Origin: Deltaproteobacteria bacterium
GTDB taxonomy: Bacteria; Desulfobacterota; Desulfomonilia; UBA1062
NCBI GenBank assembly: GCA_018434685.1
Contig: JAHDOV010000005.1
Location: 64,997 to 128,996, forward strand
Direction of reading: 5' to 3'
Length of the DNA stretch: 64,000 bases
Position numbers and translations under genes: made by a program. Positions 27,796-36,658 of this stretch are shown here, piece by piece. The notes below the pieces were generated by a model. It was not told where the DNA came from. It ran no database searches and worked only from the letters and a program-made list of their open reading frames with translations. The number at the start of each line of letters is the position of its first letter. Within the stretch, counting starts at the first letter, position 1.

Positions 27796-28400
27796 TTCTT
27801 CTCCCCTTTCTTCTTGTCTGCTTCATTCTGTGCAGTCTCGATGAACTTGTAGGTGATCGCATTACACGATGTATTGAGCTTCATGCCGCCGCCCAGGTCT
27901 TTTTTCGGTGCGGTACAGGAGATATTGGCAATGTTGACGATCCGGGGCATCTTCGACACCTTATCAAAGAACATGACAATATCCTTATATTTTCCTTCTA
28001 TCTGTATATCAACAGGAATTTCAGCGTAAAAGTTTTTCGGGACCTCTGCCTTCGGCTTGAAGAGGGTGAACGTCAGTCCCGAGGCCTTTCCCAGGGCGGA
28101 TACGTTCTCGAGCAGCGTCGGGATCTCGCTCTTGTTGGGGAGCTGCTTGAGGGCTACATGGAGTTTCGCCTTGGTCTCTTCGAGCTCGGCCTCATATCTG
28201 GGCTTCTCCTTGACAATATCCCTCTTTGCAGAAAGTTCCGCCTTGAGTGTATTGAGCTCAGGCTCGATGGCCCTGATATCTGCAATTACCGGACGGTAGA
28301 AGAATTGCCAGTAAATGCCGAGAATCGCTGCGAGGATGACTGCAAGGATCAGCACCTTGATCAGCGGCTTTTGTCTCAACAGAATATCAATTACGTTCAT
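27792..28400 (-). CDS. pilO: Type IV pilus alignment protein PilO
   Basis: A 202-residue protein with an N-terminal membrane helix (about 17-33), a coiled coil (to about 100) and a ferredoxin-like periplasmic domain (YAEIPVDIQIEGKYKDIVMF). It pairs with PilN in the inner-membrane alignment complex. It lies eight bases after pilN and overlaps pilP by four bases. Confidence 0.92.
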   Translation of the reverse strand: MNVIDILLRQKPLIKVLILAVILAAILGIYWQFFYRPVIADIRAIEPELNTLKAELSAKRDIVKEKPRYEAELEETKAKLHVALKQLPNKSEIPTLLENVSALGKASGLTFTLFKPKAEVPKNFYAEIPVDIQIEGKYKDIVMFFDKVSKMPRIVNIANISCTAPKKDLGGGMKLNTSCNAITYKFIETAQNEADKKKGEKK

Positions 28401-28408
28401 TTCTCACC

Positions 28409-28942
28409 TCAAACAGGCAGCTTTATCGTGCATGTGATGGTAAACTTATGGTACTCGCCCTGTTTCTGTGCCAGTACGAGCACAACATTGTCAAAATAGG
28501 CGGATGCCTGGAGTTTCTTCATGAAAGTGGCGATCGTGGGATTGTCCACGGCGACGCCTTCAAGTGAAAGGCTGTTCCCGGTATTCTTCAGGGAAGTGAC
28601 CCACGATTTTTCCGGTATGATGAGGCTCAGTTGATCGAGCACCTCTACGGGGCCGGACTTTTTGGTGTTGAGGTCTTGAATGATGTCGAGTTTCCGTTCA
28701 AGTTCCTGTTTCTGCTTCTTGAACTTCTCGATTTCCCCTGCTTCGACGGTCAGCTTCTTGATCTCCAATTTTGTCTGGGCAATCTCCTGTTGGAGCATCT
28801 CCCGCTGGTGATTCACGGATGCCTGGACAAACCAGGAAAGGATAAATACCAGGGTTATGCACAGAACGAGAAGCACGATATGTTCAATAAGGGCCTTCCG
28901 CCTTAATTCCGATTTGATGGGAAGTAGATTGATCTTTACCAT
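28409..28942 (-). CDS. pilN: Type IV pilus alignment protein PilN
   Basis: A 177-residue protein beginning MVKINLLPIKSE, the conserved PilN motif that binds PilM, followed by a membrane helix (about 22-42), a coiled coil and the periplasmic domain. It overlaps pilM by seven bases. Confidence 0.93.
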   Translation of the reverse strand: MVKINLLPIKSELRRKALIEHIVLLVLCITLVFILSWFVQASVNHQREMLQQEIAQTKLEIKKLTVEAGEIEKFKKQKQELERKLDIIQDLNTKKSGPVEVLDQLSLIIPEKSWVTSLKNTGNSLSLEGVAVDNPTIATFMKKLQASAYFDNVVLVLAQKQGEYHKFTITCTIKLPV

Positions 28943-29994
28943 TTATAATCGGCCCTCCTTAACGCAAGTCCTACGGCCACAGCCATCTGGGGGGCTATGT
29001 ATGCCATGTATTCCGGGTCAAAGACCTTGTCGTCCCAGCGTATGTTGTTGAATGAATTTAGCATCTCTACAGGGATATCCATTTGTTTTTCCAGCAGTGA
29101 AACCAGTCCCGGTATTCTGCAGGACCCCCCGGACATGTATATCCTCTCGATATTCTCGTTGACCATGGTCGACAGGAAGAAATCCAGGGTTCTCCGTATC
29201 TCCTGTACATAGGTCTCGGCAGCCATCCTGAATATGTAGTTGATCCTCTCCAGATCGATTCCCTCGATATCGGAACCGGTCTTGATATTCTCAGCCCGCT
29301 CGTAGCTTACGCCGAACTCACGCTGTATCCTCTCGGTCAGCTGCCTCCCGCCCATAGAGATATCCCTGGCAAAGATCGACATGCCATCCTTCAAGATATT
29401 GATGTTGATCATTGAGGCACCGGCATCCACGAGGGCAACAATCGATTCAGGTGCATCGGGATAGTTTACTTCATACATGGTCTCCAGCGCGAAGACATCG
29501 ATATCCATTAGCATGGGCTTCAGGCCTGCATTGCGTACCGCCGATGCATAGTCATCCACGAGGTCCCTCTTCGATGCGACAAAGAGGACATCCATCATGT
29601 CCGAACGCTCGAGGCTTTCCCCCAGGACGAACGAGTCGAGATAGACATCGTTTATATCGAAGGGTATATACTGTTCCGCCTCGATCATGAGGGTCTCCTG
29701 GAGCTCCGCCTCGCTCATCAACGGAAGTTCCGCCTTCTTCACAATGACTGAGTGCCCGGAGATCGCTGTCGCAGAACCCTTTGTACGGATTTTGAGGTTG
29801 TCTCGCAGATTCTTTATGGTATCGACAACAGTCTCCGAATCCATGATGTCCTTGTCCACGATGCATTCCGAAGGTATCAGCCCGAGACCGAGAGACTTGA
29901 GCTCATATCCTCCGCGAACTTTCGCCAGGTCCACCATCTTTATCGATTGTGATCCGATATCCAGGCCCAATAAGGTTTTCTTCTCAAAAAACAT
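28936..29994 (-). CDS. pilM: Type IV pilus cytoplasmic protein PilM
   Basis: A 352-residue actin/FtsA-like ATPase fold protein. LLGLDIGSQSIKMVDL is the phosphate-1 motif, VALVDAGASMINI the phosphate-2 region, and YMSGGSCRIPGL the adenosine motif. PilM docks the cytosolic PilB/PilT side to PilN. The ATG at 29994 has GGGGTGA seven bases upstream; a TTG just before it is less likely. It follows the FtsB-like gene by 15 bases. Confidence 0.93.
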   Translation of the reverse strand: MFFEKKTLLGLDIGSQSIKMVDLAKVRGGYELKSLGLGLIPSECIVDKDIMDSETVVDTIKNLRDNLKIRTKGSATAISGHSVIVKKAELPLMSEAELQETLMIEAEQYIPFDINDVYLDSFVLGESLERSDMMDVLFVASKRDLVDDYASAVRNAGLKPMLMDIDVFALETMYEVNYPDAPESIVALVDAGASMININILKDGMSIFARDISMGGRQLTERIQREFGVSYERAENIKTGSDIEGIDLERINYIFRMAAETYVQEIRRTLDFFLSTMVNENIERIYMSGGSCRIPGLVSLLEKQMDIPVEMLNSFNNIRWDDKVFDPEYMAYIAPQMAVAVGLALRRADYKW

Positions 29995-30009
29995 CAAATC
30001 ACCCCGTGA

Positions 30010-30297
30010 TCATTTCTTGGACTTTTTGAAAACGACTATTAAATCCCCTGGTTTTACGAGATTCATTTCCTGAATAATGACATGCTCTATGTAGGACTTG
30101 TTCTCCCTGAGCATGCAGGCTTCCTGTGTCAATTCCTCGTTCTCTTTCTGCAGGGAAACATTCTGATTCTGAAGGGATGAAAGTTCCTGGTGTAGCTGAT
30201 ATCCCCGGATTAAACCCCGTTCCCCCGGTACGGTGAAGACCAGCAGCAGCGCGATTGTCAAGATACATCCATATGCGATGGGGCGCGAGATATTCAT
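30010..30297 (-). CDS. FtsB/DivIC-like septum formation protein
   Basis: A 95-residue protein with a short cytosolic N-terminus, one membrane helix (about 7-22) and a coiled coil (about 32-66) ending in the conserved YIEHVIIQEMNLVKPGDLI, which matches the FtsB/DivIC family (residues before it in many homologues read as a REEL-type tip). It should act with FtsL and FtsQ in the divisome. It is the first gene before pilM, an unusual but not unknown position. Confidence 0.75.
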   Translation of the reverse strand: MNISRPIAYGCILTIALLLVFTVPGERGLIRGYQLHQELSSLQNQNVSLQKENEELTQEACMLRENKSYIEHVIIQEMNLVKPGDLIVVFKKSKK

Positions 30298-30439
30298 CTC
30301 TTTTATTATATCTTAATGGTAGTGGATAATCATTAAAAATCAAATCTTGTATAAACATAGCCTCTCTATCGGGACAAATTGGAGGATTCTTTAAAAAATA
30401 TTATACGTCGATAAAGTGATCCCTTCTGGAGTCCTCAGA

Positions 30440-31093
30440 TCATCTGAACCACCTCAGGTTTGCCCCTGCAATCAATCCCATGATGAAGCCCCCGATATGT
30501 GAAAACCATGCCACCGTGGTGTGGCTGTGAATGCTCAGATATCCGTTTGCGCCCTGGAGGGTGAACCAGATGAGTATAAAGACGACTGAGGGGATCTCGA
30601 TTACCTCTATGAGAAAGAGCAGGGGAATGATGGTGAGGATTTTCGCCTTCGGGTTGAAGACGAGGTACGCACCCATGACGGCAGCGATGGCGCCCGATGC
30701 CCCCACGACCGGCACTGCGGAGGTGGGATAGAATATGGTGTGGGTGTAGAATGAAACAACGATGGCAACGAGGTAGAAGAGCACGTAGCGGACCATGCCG
30801 ATACGTTTCTCCACTGCAGGTCCGAAAACGGAAAGGAAGATCATGTTGCCGAAGAGGTGGATATACCCTGCATGCATGAACCCCGAGATGAGGATGGACC
30901 GGTGGAGGGCAAGGATGTTCCCGGTGCCTTTTGTCAGGTAGAGATAGATGTCGAGGGGGCTTATGCCGAACAGGCCGAAGATACCCTCTCCGATGTGAAG
31001 TTCCTCGAGGAACATGCCGAAATTGAGGAGGATAATGAGGGCGGTTGCCGGGGCAAAACCACGCGGCATGCTCGTATCCCGCACAGGGATCAT
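30440..31093 (-). CDS. Rhomboid family intramembrane serine protease
   Basis: A 217-residue protein with about six membrane helices. The catalytic Ser is in GASGAIAAVMG and the catalytic His in SHIGGFIMG. The N-terminus MIPVRDTSMPRG and the HLFGNMIFL motif match bacterial rhomboids. Substrates are unknown. It stands alone between a gap of about 140 bases on one side and the divergent DUF2905 gene on the other. Confidence 0.92.
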   Translation of the reverse strand: MIPVRDTSMPRGFAPATALIILLNFGMFLEELHIGEGIFGLFGISPLDIYLYLTKGTGNILALHRSILISGFMHAGYIHLFGNMIFLSVFGPAVEKRIGMVRYVLFYLVAIVVSFYTHTIFYPTSAVPVVGASGAIAAVMGAYLVFNPKAKILTIIPLLFLIEVIEIPSVVFILIWFTLQGANGYLSIHSHTTVAWFSHIGGFIMGLIAGANLRWFR

Positions 31094-31310
31094 GCCTTAT
31101 GATCCCTCAACCGTAGCAGGGAAGTGAAGTGCCCCCATTGTCTTCTCCCATGGCGGAGTTCAACCCAACTCCTGTATTATCAAGGATGAATACCACGGAT
31201 AAACATCGCCATGCAAGCCGTCAATCGAAGGGCCGGTTGTTGGCCAGGATCCGGGTGGGACCGAGTCCTTGACTTGCAGAATTATCGTTTTTGCTCTATA
31301 TCCTCTATGC

Positions 31311-31529
31311 ATGAAGTATGCTGGCGCTGTCCTCATCATGTCAGGAATAGTGGTTGTCCTGGTGGGGGCACTGCTCTATTGCGGCTGCAACCTGTCCTGG
31401 CTCGGTAAACTCCCCGGGGACATTCGGGTGGTTCGACCGGGGTACAGCTTTTATTTTCCGATCACCACCACCCTCGTGGTGAGTGCCGTGATCAGCCTTG
31501 TCTTGTTCCTCATGCGGATATTCAGGTGA
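31311..31529 (+). CDS. DUF2905 family small membrane protein
   Basis: A 72-residue protein with two membrane helices around the conserved loop WLGKLPGDIRVVRPGYSFYFP, the DUF2905 signature. The ATG at 31311 has no visible ribosome binding site. TTGACT at 31269 with a weak -10 near 31295 would put transcription start next to the ATG, hinting at a leaderless message. An upstream TTG in frame at 31269 coincides with the -35 box and is unlikely to be the start. Function unknown. It overlaps nothing and is followed closely by the radical SAM gene. Confidence 0.8.
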   Translation: MKYAGAVLIMSGIVVVLVGALLYCGCNLSWLGKLPGDIRVVRPGYSFYFPITTTLVVSAVISLVLFLMRIFR

Positions 31530-31533
31530 GAGT

Positions 31534-32802
31534 GTGATTGTTGAACGATTCATTACCGCGTTTATGAAGTACAAGGCTGCTCAGTACTTCACGTTCGAAC
31601 ACTGCGGCGACATAGCCTCTCCTGAGGCCCCGCCGGAACCGGTTCATCTCTATGTGCACATCCCCTTCTGCGCACAGCTCTGTCCGTATTGCTCCTTTCA
31701 CCGGGTCGTTTACGACGAGGGGATCACCCGTCAGTATTTTCATGCCCTGAAGAAGGAACTCATGATGTATCATGAGCTGGGATTCCGCTTCTGCGGTGTC
31801 TATATCGGGGGGGGGACACCGACAATCCTCATGGATGAACTGATCGACCTGATAGCCCTCATTCAGAACCAGTTCCAGCCTGATGAGATTTCCGTGGAGA
31901 CGAATCCCGACCGGCTCGATGCGGATACCCTGGCCTGTCTCGCCGACAGCGGGGTCAAGCGGGTCTCTGTGGGCATACAGAGCTTCAATGACGATATCCT
32001 CAAGAGCATCGGCAGGTATGAAAAGTATGGCAGCGGGGCACTCCTGAAGGAGAGGCTGTGCAGCGCCCAGGGCATCGTGGAGACGCTCAACGCCGATATG
32101 ATCTACAATTACCCAGTCCAGAGCGAAGGTATGCTGGCGGCGGACCTGTCGATCCTGAAGGCCATCGGTCCCGATCAGGTCACCTTTTACCCGCTCATGA
32201 TCTCCGATGCTACGAGGAAACAGATGGAGCGGCTCATGGGCAGGGTGAGCTATGCCCAGGAACGACGGTTCTACCAGATGATAACCTCACAGCTCGAGGG
32301 GCTCTATGAGCCGAGCTCTGCATGGTGTTTTTCCCGGAAGGACACCTCCATGATCGATGAATATATCGTGGTGAGCAATGAGTATGCAGGGGTAGGGAGC
32401 GGGGCGTTCGGTCTCGTGAGCGGGGCAATCTATGCCAACACCTTCTCCTTGAAAACCTATATGGACCGGATCGGGCAGGGGCGGCTGCCCCTGTTCTCCA
32501 AAAAGGTCTTCTCCCGCAAGGAGATGGCCAGATATGTATTTCTCATGGAATTGTTCGGGCTTTCACTGGATACGCGAGCGTTCAGAAAGCGCTTCGGGTC
32601 CCCGGTCTTTTCCCTGCTCGCCCTGGAATGCCTCTTCTTCTCCCTTGTCGGCGGGATCCGTCCTGACTCGGGGGGCATTCATCTGACAGGGCGGGGGCAG
32701 TACTACTGGGTTGCCATGATGAGGGAGTTCTTCACCGGGGTGGACAACTTCCGCGATCTCAGCAGAGAGGCTGCCGGTATCGAGATCGAGCAGTTCCGTT
32801 AA
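31534..32802 (+). CDS. HemW-like radical SAM protein (coproporphyrinogen oxidase-like)
   Basis: A 422-residue radical SAM enzyme. The cluster motif is CAQLCPYCSF (CxxxCxxCxF); phenylalanine in place of the fourth cysteine is the HemW rather than HemN pattern. YVHIPFC, GGGTPT and SVGIQSF follow as in this superfamily. HemW-type proteins are heme chaperones; some relatives are radical SAM methyltransferases, so the exact role is open. I place the start at GTG 31534, with AGGTGA just upstream overlapping the DUF2905 stop; a frame running back to 31498 lies inside DUF2905. Confidence 0.82.
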   Translation: MIVERFITAFMKYKAAQYFTFEHCGDIASPEAPPEPVHLYVHIPFCAQLCPYCSFHRVVYDEGITRQYFHALKKELMMYHELGFRFCGVYIGGGTPTILMDELIDLIALIQNQFQPDEISVETNPDRLDADTLACLADSGVKRVSVGIQSFNDDILKSIGRYEKYGSGALLKERLCSAQGIVETLNADMIYNYPVQSEGMLAADLSILKAIGPDQVTFYPLMISDATRKQMERLMGRVSYAQERRFYQMITSQLEGLYEPSSAWCFSRKDTSMIDEYIVVSNEYAGVGSGAFGLVSGAIYANTFSLKTYMDRIGQGRLPLFSKKVFSRKEMARYVFLMELFGLSLDTRAFRKRFGSPVFSLLALECLFFSLVGGIRPDSGGIHLTGRGQYYWVAMMREFFTGVDNFRDLSREAAGIEIEQFR

Positions 32803-32810
32803 GCCCCTTG

Positions 32811-34151
32811 TTACGAGTTCTCGGAATCGAGGCGCTCGATGAGGAAATCGATCTCTCTTTTAACCTTGAGGTTCTGCGTATACATGGTCTCGATGGTCTC
32901 GAGAGAATGGATGATGGACGAGTGCTTCCTGGCGAAGGCATTGCCGATGGTCTGCAGCGGTTCCTTGGTATAACGTCTGCACAGGAAGATGGCCACCTGC
33001 CTGGGGTAGATGACCTCTTTTTTCCTCGAGGGAGAGATCATCTTCTCCTTGGTGATGCCGAAGTTTTTTGCCACAAAATCCTGAATGTAGGGTGTCGTTA
33101 TCCGTTGCTGTTTCTCGAGGGTGCCCTCCAGGAGTTCTTTGGCAAGATCGATGGTCACCTCGCGTTTCATGAGTGAACTCATAGCAGCTATGGTCATGAC
33201 GGCACTCTCGAGTTCCCTGATGCTGTTGTTGATGTTCGTGCAGATGAATTCCACCACATCGTCGGGCAGGTCTATGGCGTTTTTCTGCGCCTTGTGCCGG
33301 ACAATCTTCGCACGGGTCTTGCTGTCCGGTCTCTTGAGGTCGATGACGAGGCCGGAGGAAAACCTGGATCTGAGCCCTTTGTCGATCTGTGTCATGGAGG
33401 TGGGCGGGCGGAAACCGGAAAGGATGACCTGTTTCCCGGAGCTCATGAGGTCGTCCAGGACATGGCACAGTTCCATCTGGGTCTTTTCCTTGTTCTTGAA
33501 GAGATGCACGTCGTCGATAAAGAGGATATCGAGATTTGAGCACGTGTAGGTCTTCTTGAAGCTGTTCATGCAGTTGTTCCACAGGCAGTGGGTGTAGTCC
33601 TGGGAAAAGTCGCGGGCAGTGGTATATTTTACCGTGACCTTTGATTTTGACCGGACCACCTTGTTGCCGATGGCGTGGGCGATATGGCTCTTCCCCAGGC
33701 CGATGTCTGAATAAAAATACAACGGGTTGTATTTCCTGACCTCCTCGTCCGATACGGCAAGCGCCGCCTCATAGGCAAAGGCATTGCACCGGCCAACGAT
33801 GAACTCGTCGAAGGTGAAGTGCGAATTGAGCCCGTTGGCAGCCGAAGGCGAGGTCAGGGCCGGCAGGGTCATCTGGATTGGTGCTTCCGGAGCCTCGAAA
33901 TCTATCAGCGGGGCCGTGTTGGGCCTGACACAAAAATGCACATCCACGGATCGCTGAGTCGTCGAGCTGACGCACTTGGCGATAAGATCCTTGTACTGTC
34001 TGCTCAGGTATTTTTGAGAGAATATGCTCGGGCAGCCAATGATGATTGTCCCGTTTTCCTCTGTAATGTCGATCTGTTCAATTAGTGCTCTTTCTGATGT
34101 TCCCGGAATCATTGACAAAATTGATTCCCTGATTAATTCAACATGACTCAC
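32811..34151 (-). CDS. dnaA: DnaA-family replication initiator, divergent
   Basis: A 446-residue protein with all four DnaA domains: domain I (1-80), a short linker, the AAA+ domain starting HFTFDEFIVGRCNAFAYEAA, and the domain IV helix-turn-helix. Walker B is LDILFIDDVHLF and sensor II lies in GLRSRFSSGLVIDL. Three points are odd. The P-loop reads SDIGLGKS, with Ser replacing the first Gly. The recognition helix reads FARKHSSIIHS instead of FGGRDHTTVLHA, replacing the DNA-contacting Asp by Lys and losing one Gly. There is no dnaN nearby. The start is GTG at 34151, with GGGGG five bases upstream. Confidence 0.88.
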   Translation of the reverse strand: MSHVELIRESILSMIPGTSERALIEQIDITEENGTIIIGCPSIFSQKYLSRQYKDLIAKCVSSTTQRSVDVHFCVRPNTAPLIDFEAPEAPIQMTLPALTSPSAANGLNSHFTFDEFIVGRCNAFAYEAALAVSDEEVRKYNPLYFYSDIGLGKSHIAHAIGNKVVRSKSKVTVKYTTARDFSQDYTHCLWNNCMNSFKKTYTCSNLDILFIDDVHLFKNKEKTQMELCHVLDDLMSSGKQVILSGFRPPTSMTQIDKGLRSRFSSGLVIDLKRPDSKTRAKIVRHKAQKNAIDLPDDVVEFICTNINNSIRELESAVMTIAAMSSLMKREVTIDLAKELLEGTLEKQQRITTPYIQDFVAKNFGITKEKMISPSRKKEVIYPRQVAIFLCRRYTKEPLQTIGNAFARKHSSIIHSLETIETMYTQNLKVKREIDFLIERLDSENS

Positions 34152-34193
34152 ATAAACCCCCAAGAAAAAGAATAATTCAGAATCAACGCGGCC

Positions 34194-34223
34194 TATATTG
34201 GGCTGATTGAAAACAAAGGTCAA
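34194..34223 (-). promoter_or_regulatory. Possible dnaA promoter in an AT-rich gap
   Basis: On the minus strand TTGACC, an 18-base spacer and AATATA lie about 45 bases before the dnaA GTG. The 34152-34409 gap is AT-rich and also holds a six-pair hairpin TCTACA/TGTAGA at 34378-34392, possibly the end of glgA. Confidence 0.4.
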
Positions 34224-34409
34224 ATCCCAATGGCCGCGATTATGGCCATCTTTATTAATTTTACGCAAAGAACAATAAATCCCATAATATCAATATCCTA
34301 AAATGCAAAACCCCATTCGTCCTGCATTTGAAAGACTCTAGGTCAGAGTATGATCTTTCCTTGCTCTTAAATAATTATCTACATTTTGTAGAAAACTATG
34401 GAGCTTGGA

Positions 34410-35834
34410 TTATCTCCGTCTTTCTTTGAAATGTTTGATTTTGGTATAGAGACGGGCATATTCCTGAGCGGATATCTTCCAGTCCACATTTTTCTCCATG
34501 GCGTTACGCTGAAGGGTTTCAAAGAGCTCTTTTTCCCGGGTAAAGATGGCGCAGGCCCGGCGGATGGCAGCCAGAAGGGCATCCCTGCTCGGTGCATTCA
34601 CCCGGAGCCCGCAGGGGTCGTCTCCCTCCCCAAGGGCCACCACCGTATCCTTGAGACCCCCCACCGGGGTAACGATGGGTATGGTCCCGTAGCGCATGCT
34701 GATCATCTGGTTCAGTCCGCAGGGCTCGAATTTCGACGGCATGAGAAAGAAGTCCGAACCCGCCTCGATGATGTGGGCAAGTCCTTCATCGAAACCGATA
34801 TGAACACCGAGCCTTCCCGGGTAGGCGGCGCTCATGGCCTGGAGCTCGTGCTCGTACACGGTCTGCCCGTTCCCGAGGATGACCAGCTGTGCCCCTGCTG
34901 CCAGGAGCTCGGGGATGATGCCGATGACCAGATCGATTCCCTTCTGTTCCACGAGACGTCCGATCATACCGAACACGGGATGATCCCCCGGACTCAGGGA
35001 AAAGTGTTTCCTCAAATCTTGCCGGCACACAGCCTTTCCGGCGGGATCCTCGAGAGAATAGGGCCGGGCGATGAGGGTGTCCGTAGCGGGATCCCACACC
35101 GTGCTGTCAATACCGTTGGCAATCCCGGTGAGCTTATACGAGACAGCCTTGAGGAGGCCGTCGAGGCCGGAGCCGAATTCCGGGGTCTGTATCTCCTGGG
35201 CGTACGAGGGGCTCACCGTGTTCACCATATCGGCAAAGACAATGCCTGCCTTCATGACATTGATACTGCCGAAGTATTCCATGCGGTCCGGCCGGAGATA
35301 CTCCCGGGGGAGCAGAAGCAGCGGCCACTGCGACGGGTCAAACATGCCCTGGTATGCCAGGTTGTGGATGGTGAACAGGGTCGATACCCCTTCGATTCCG
35401 AACGCGTGAAGGTAGGTCGGTATGAGTGCGGACTGCCAGTCGTTGCAGTGGACAATGTCCACCTCGCCCATGACCGCGAGCAATTCCACGCACGCCCTGG
35501 AGTAAAAGGAGAACCGCTCGAGATTATCGGGGAAGTCTTTCCCTCCGTAGGAGTAGAGACCGCTGCGGGAGAAGTAGGTGTCGTTCTCGATGAAATAGGT
35601 ATGTGCACAGGAGAAAACCCGGCAGGATGAGATGCCCTGTCCGGAGAGGAAAGAGATATCGGTGACATGTGTCAGGGGGATTCCCGATTCTCTGATAGAC
35701 CGGTACAGCGGCATGACGACTTCACAGTCGATCCCCTGTTTCCTGAGTTCCTGGGGCAGGGCCGAGCTCACATCTGCAAGGCCACCGGTCTTGGCATACG
35801 GCGCAGCCTCTGATGAGCAGAAAAGAACCTTCAT
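34410..35834 (-). CDS. glgA: Glycogen synthase GlgA
   Basis: A 474-residue GT5 glycosyltransferase that extends alpha-1,4-glucan from ADP-glucose. The N-terminal KTGGLADV (K15) binds the nucleotide sugar, and the C-terminal domain holds EQKGIDLV and the acceptor/nucleotide motif PSKFEPCGLNQMISMRYG. No ribosome binding site is clear, and a good promoter ends at 35842, only seven bases before the ATG, so the message may be leaderless. No other glycogen genes are nearby. Confidence 0.95.
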   Translation of the reverse strand: MKVLFCSSEAAPYAKTGGLADVSSALPQELRKQGIDCEVVMPLYRSIRESGIPLTHVTDISFLSGQGISSCRVFSCAHTYFIENDTYFSRSGLYSYGGKDFPDNLERFSFYSRACVELLAVMGEVDIVHCNDWQSALIPTYLHAFGIEGVSTLFTIHNLAYQGMFDPSQWPLLLLPREYLRPDRMEYFGSINVMKAGIVFADMVNTVSPSYAQEIQTPEFGSGLDGLLKAVSYKLTGIANGIDSTVWDPATDTLIARPYSLEDPAGKAVCRQDLRKHFSLSPGDHPVFGMIGRLVEQKGIDLVIGIIPELLAAGAQLVILGNGQTVYEHELQAMSAAYPGRLGVHIGFDEGLAHIIEAGSDFFLMPSKFEPCGLNQMISMRYGTIPIVTPVGGLKDTVVALGEGDDPCGLRVNAPSRDALLAAIRRACAIFTREKELFETLQRNAMEKNVDWKISAQEYARLYTKIKHFKERRR

Positions 35835-35841
35835 TCTTCAT

Positions 35842-35870
35842 ATAATAGCAGAAGATCACTGCCGGAGCAA
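35842..35870 (-). promoter_or_regulatory. glgA promoter abutting its start codon
   Basis: On the minus strand TTGCTC, a 17-base spacer and TATTAT; the ATG of glgA follows the -10 box by seven bases. Confidence 0.5.
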
Positions 35871-35926
35871 AGCACATACATGAAGATTCCCGATCACGCT
35901 ATCTTTTCGAGCCTGCAGCGAGAGCC

Positions 35927-35954
35927 TTGGTAAACATTGGTTTGCTTTTATATA
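35927..35954 (+). promoter_or_regulatory. Promoter of the PilZ-like gene
   Basis: TTGGTA, a 16-base spacer and TATATA. The predicted start point near 35961 rules out the upstream ATG at 35959 and supports the ATG at 35977. It is divergent from the glgA promoter, about 55 bases away. Confidence 0.5.
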
Positions 35955-35976
35955 AGGGATGCTCTATGGTGAAATC

Positions 35977-36561
35977 ATGACCAGAGAGGACTTCGAGCGT
36001 GCCCTGAAGGATTTCGAGACAGCCGTCAGGAAACGATTGCCTGCCATGATCAATATCTATCTCGCAAACAGGGGCAACCGGGAGCAGGAGACCGCCTTCA
36101 ATCACCTTGTGGAGACGCTTCAGCGACAGAGGAAGGTTCTCCTCAAAGACGTTTCCAGGGGTGCACGGCACGAGCAGAAGATCCGGTATTTCAATGCTGT
36201 CTACAACATGGACTCCCAGCTGAGAAGCATGAGCAATAAAGACACCCTCCAGCGGCACATGAAGTTCCGCAGGCACAGGATCAGCGCACCGGTGGTGTAC
36301 GATGTCGGGGATGGTCCGTCCACGGGTGACCTCCTCAATGTCGATGAGAACGGGATTCTGCTCAAGACCACGCAGAAGGTCTCTCTCGACCGCGAGGTGA
36401 AGATCTCTCTCGCCGGGAAGAACGCCCGGGGCAAGGCCATATGGTCTATTTCCGATGCCGGCGGCACTGCAGAGACCGGGGTAAAGCTCATGGATGCCCC
36501 GGAAGATTTTCTCAGGGAATTGAAGAACCAGTTCGATGACGATACGGATTCTCAGACATAG
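35977..36561 (+). CDS. PilZ-like domain protein with helical N-terminus
   Basis: A 194-residue protein. Residues 1-90 are helical and charged. From about residue 95 the text KFRRHRISAPV, LLNVDENGILLKT and TGVKLMDAPEDFL follows a PilZ domain: the arginine-rich start, the NxxxxG turn and the closing strand. PilZ domains bind c-di-GMP through RxxxR and [D/N]xSxxG; the second motif here lacks the Ser (NVDENG), so binding is uncertain. GGTGA lies four bases before the ATG. It is divergent from glgA. Confidence 0.7.
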   Translation: MTREDFERALKDFETAVRKRLPAMINIYLANRGNREQETAFNHLVETLQRQRKVLLKDVSRGARHEQKIRYFNAVYNMDSQLRSMSNKDTLQRHMKFRRHRISAPVVYDVGDGPSTGDLLNVDENGILLKTTQKVSLDREVKISLAGKNARGKAIWSISDAGGTAETGVKLMDAPEDFLRELKNQFDDDTDSQT

Positions 36562-36658
36562 TATCCGTAGCCAACGGTCCGAATCCTGACGTTTCACGGC
36601 CAGGCAGAGTGCGAAGCCGGATTGACACCGGTTTCCGTGCATAGTATGCCTGAACTAT

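Noticed and set aside
34375-34383. A DnaA-box-like TTATCTACA upstream of dnaA
   Set aside because: One mismatch to the consensus, single copy, overlapping a small hairpin after glgA; not enough to call an origin, especially with the altered DnaA recognition helix.
34398-35630. A 410-codon plus-strand frame opposite glgA
   Set aside because: GlgA motifs are complete on the minus strand and the opposing text matches no family pattern.
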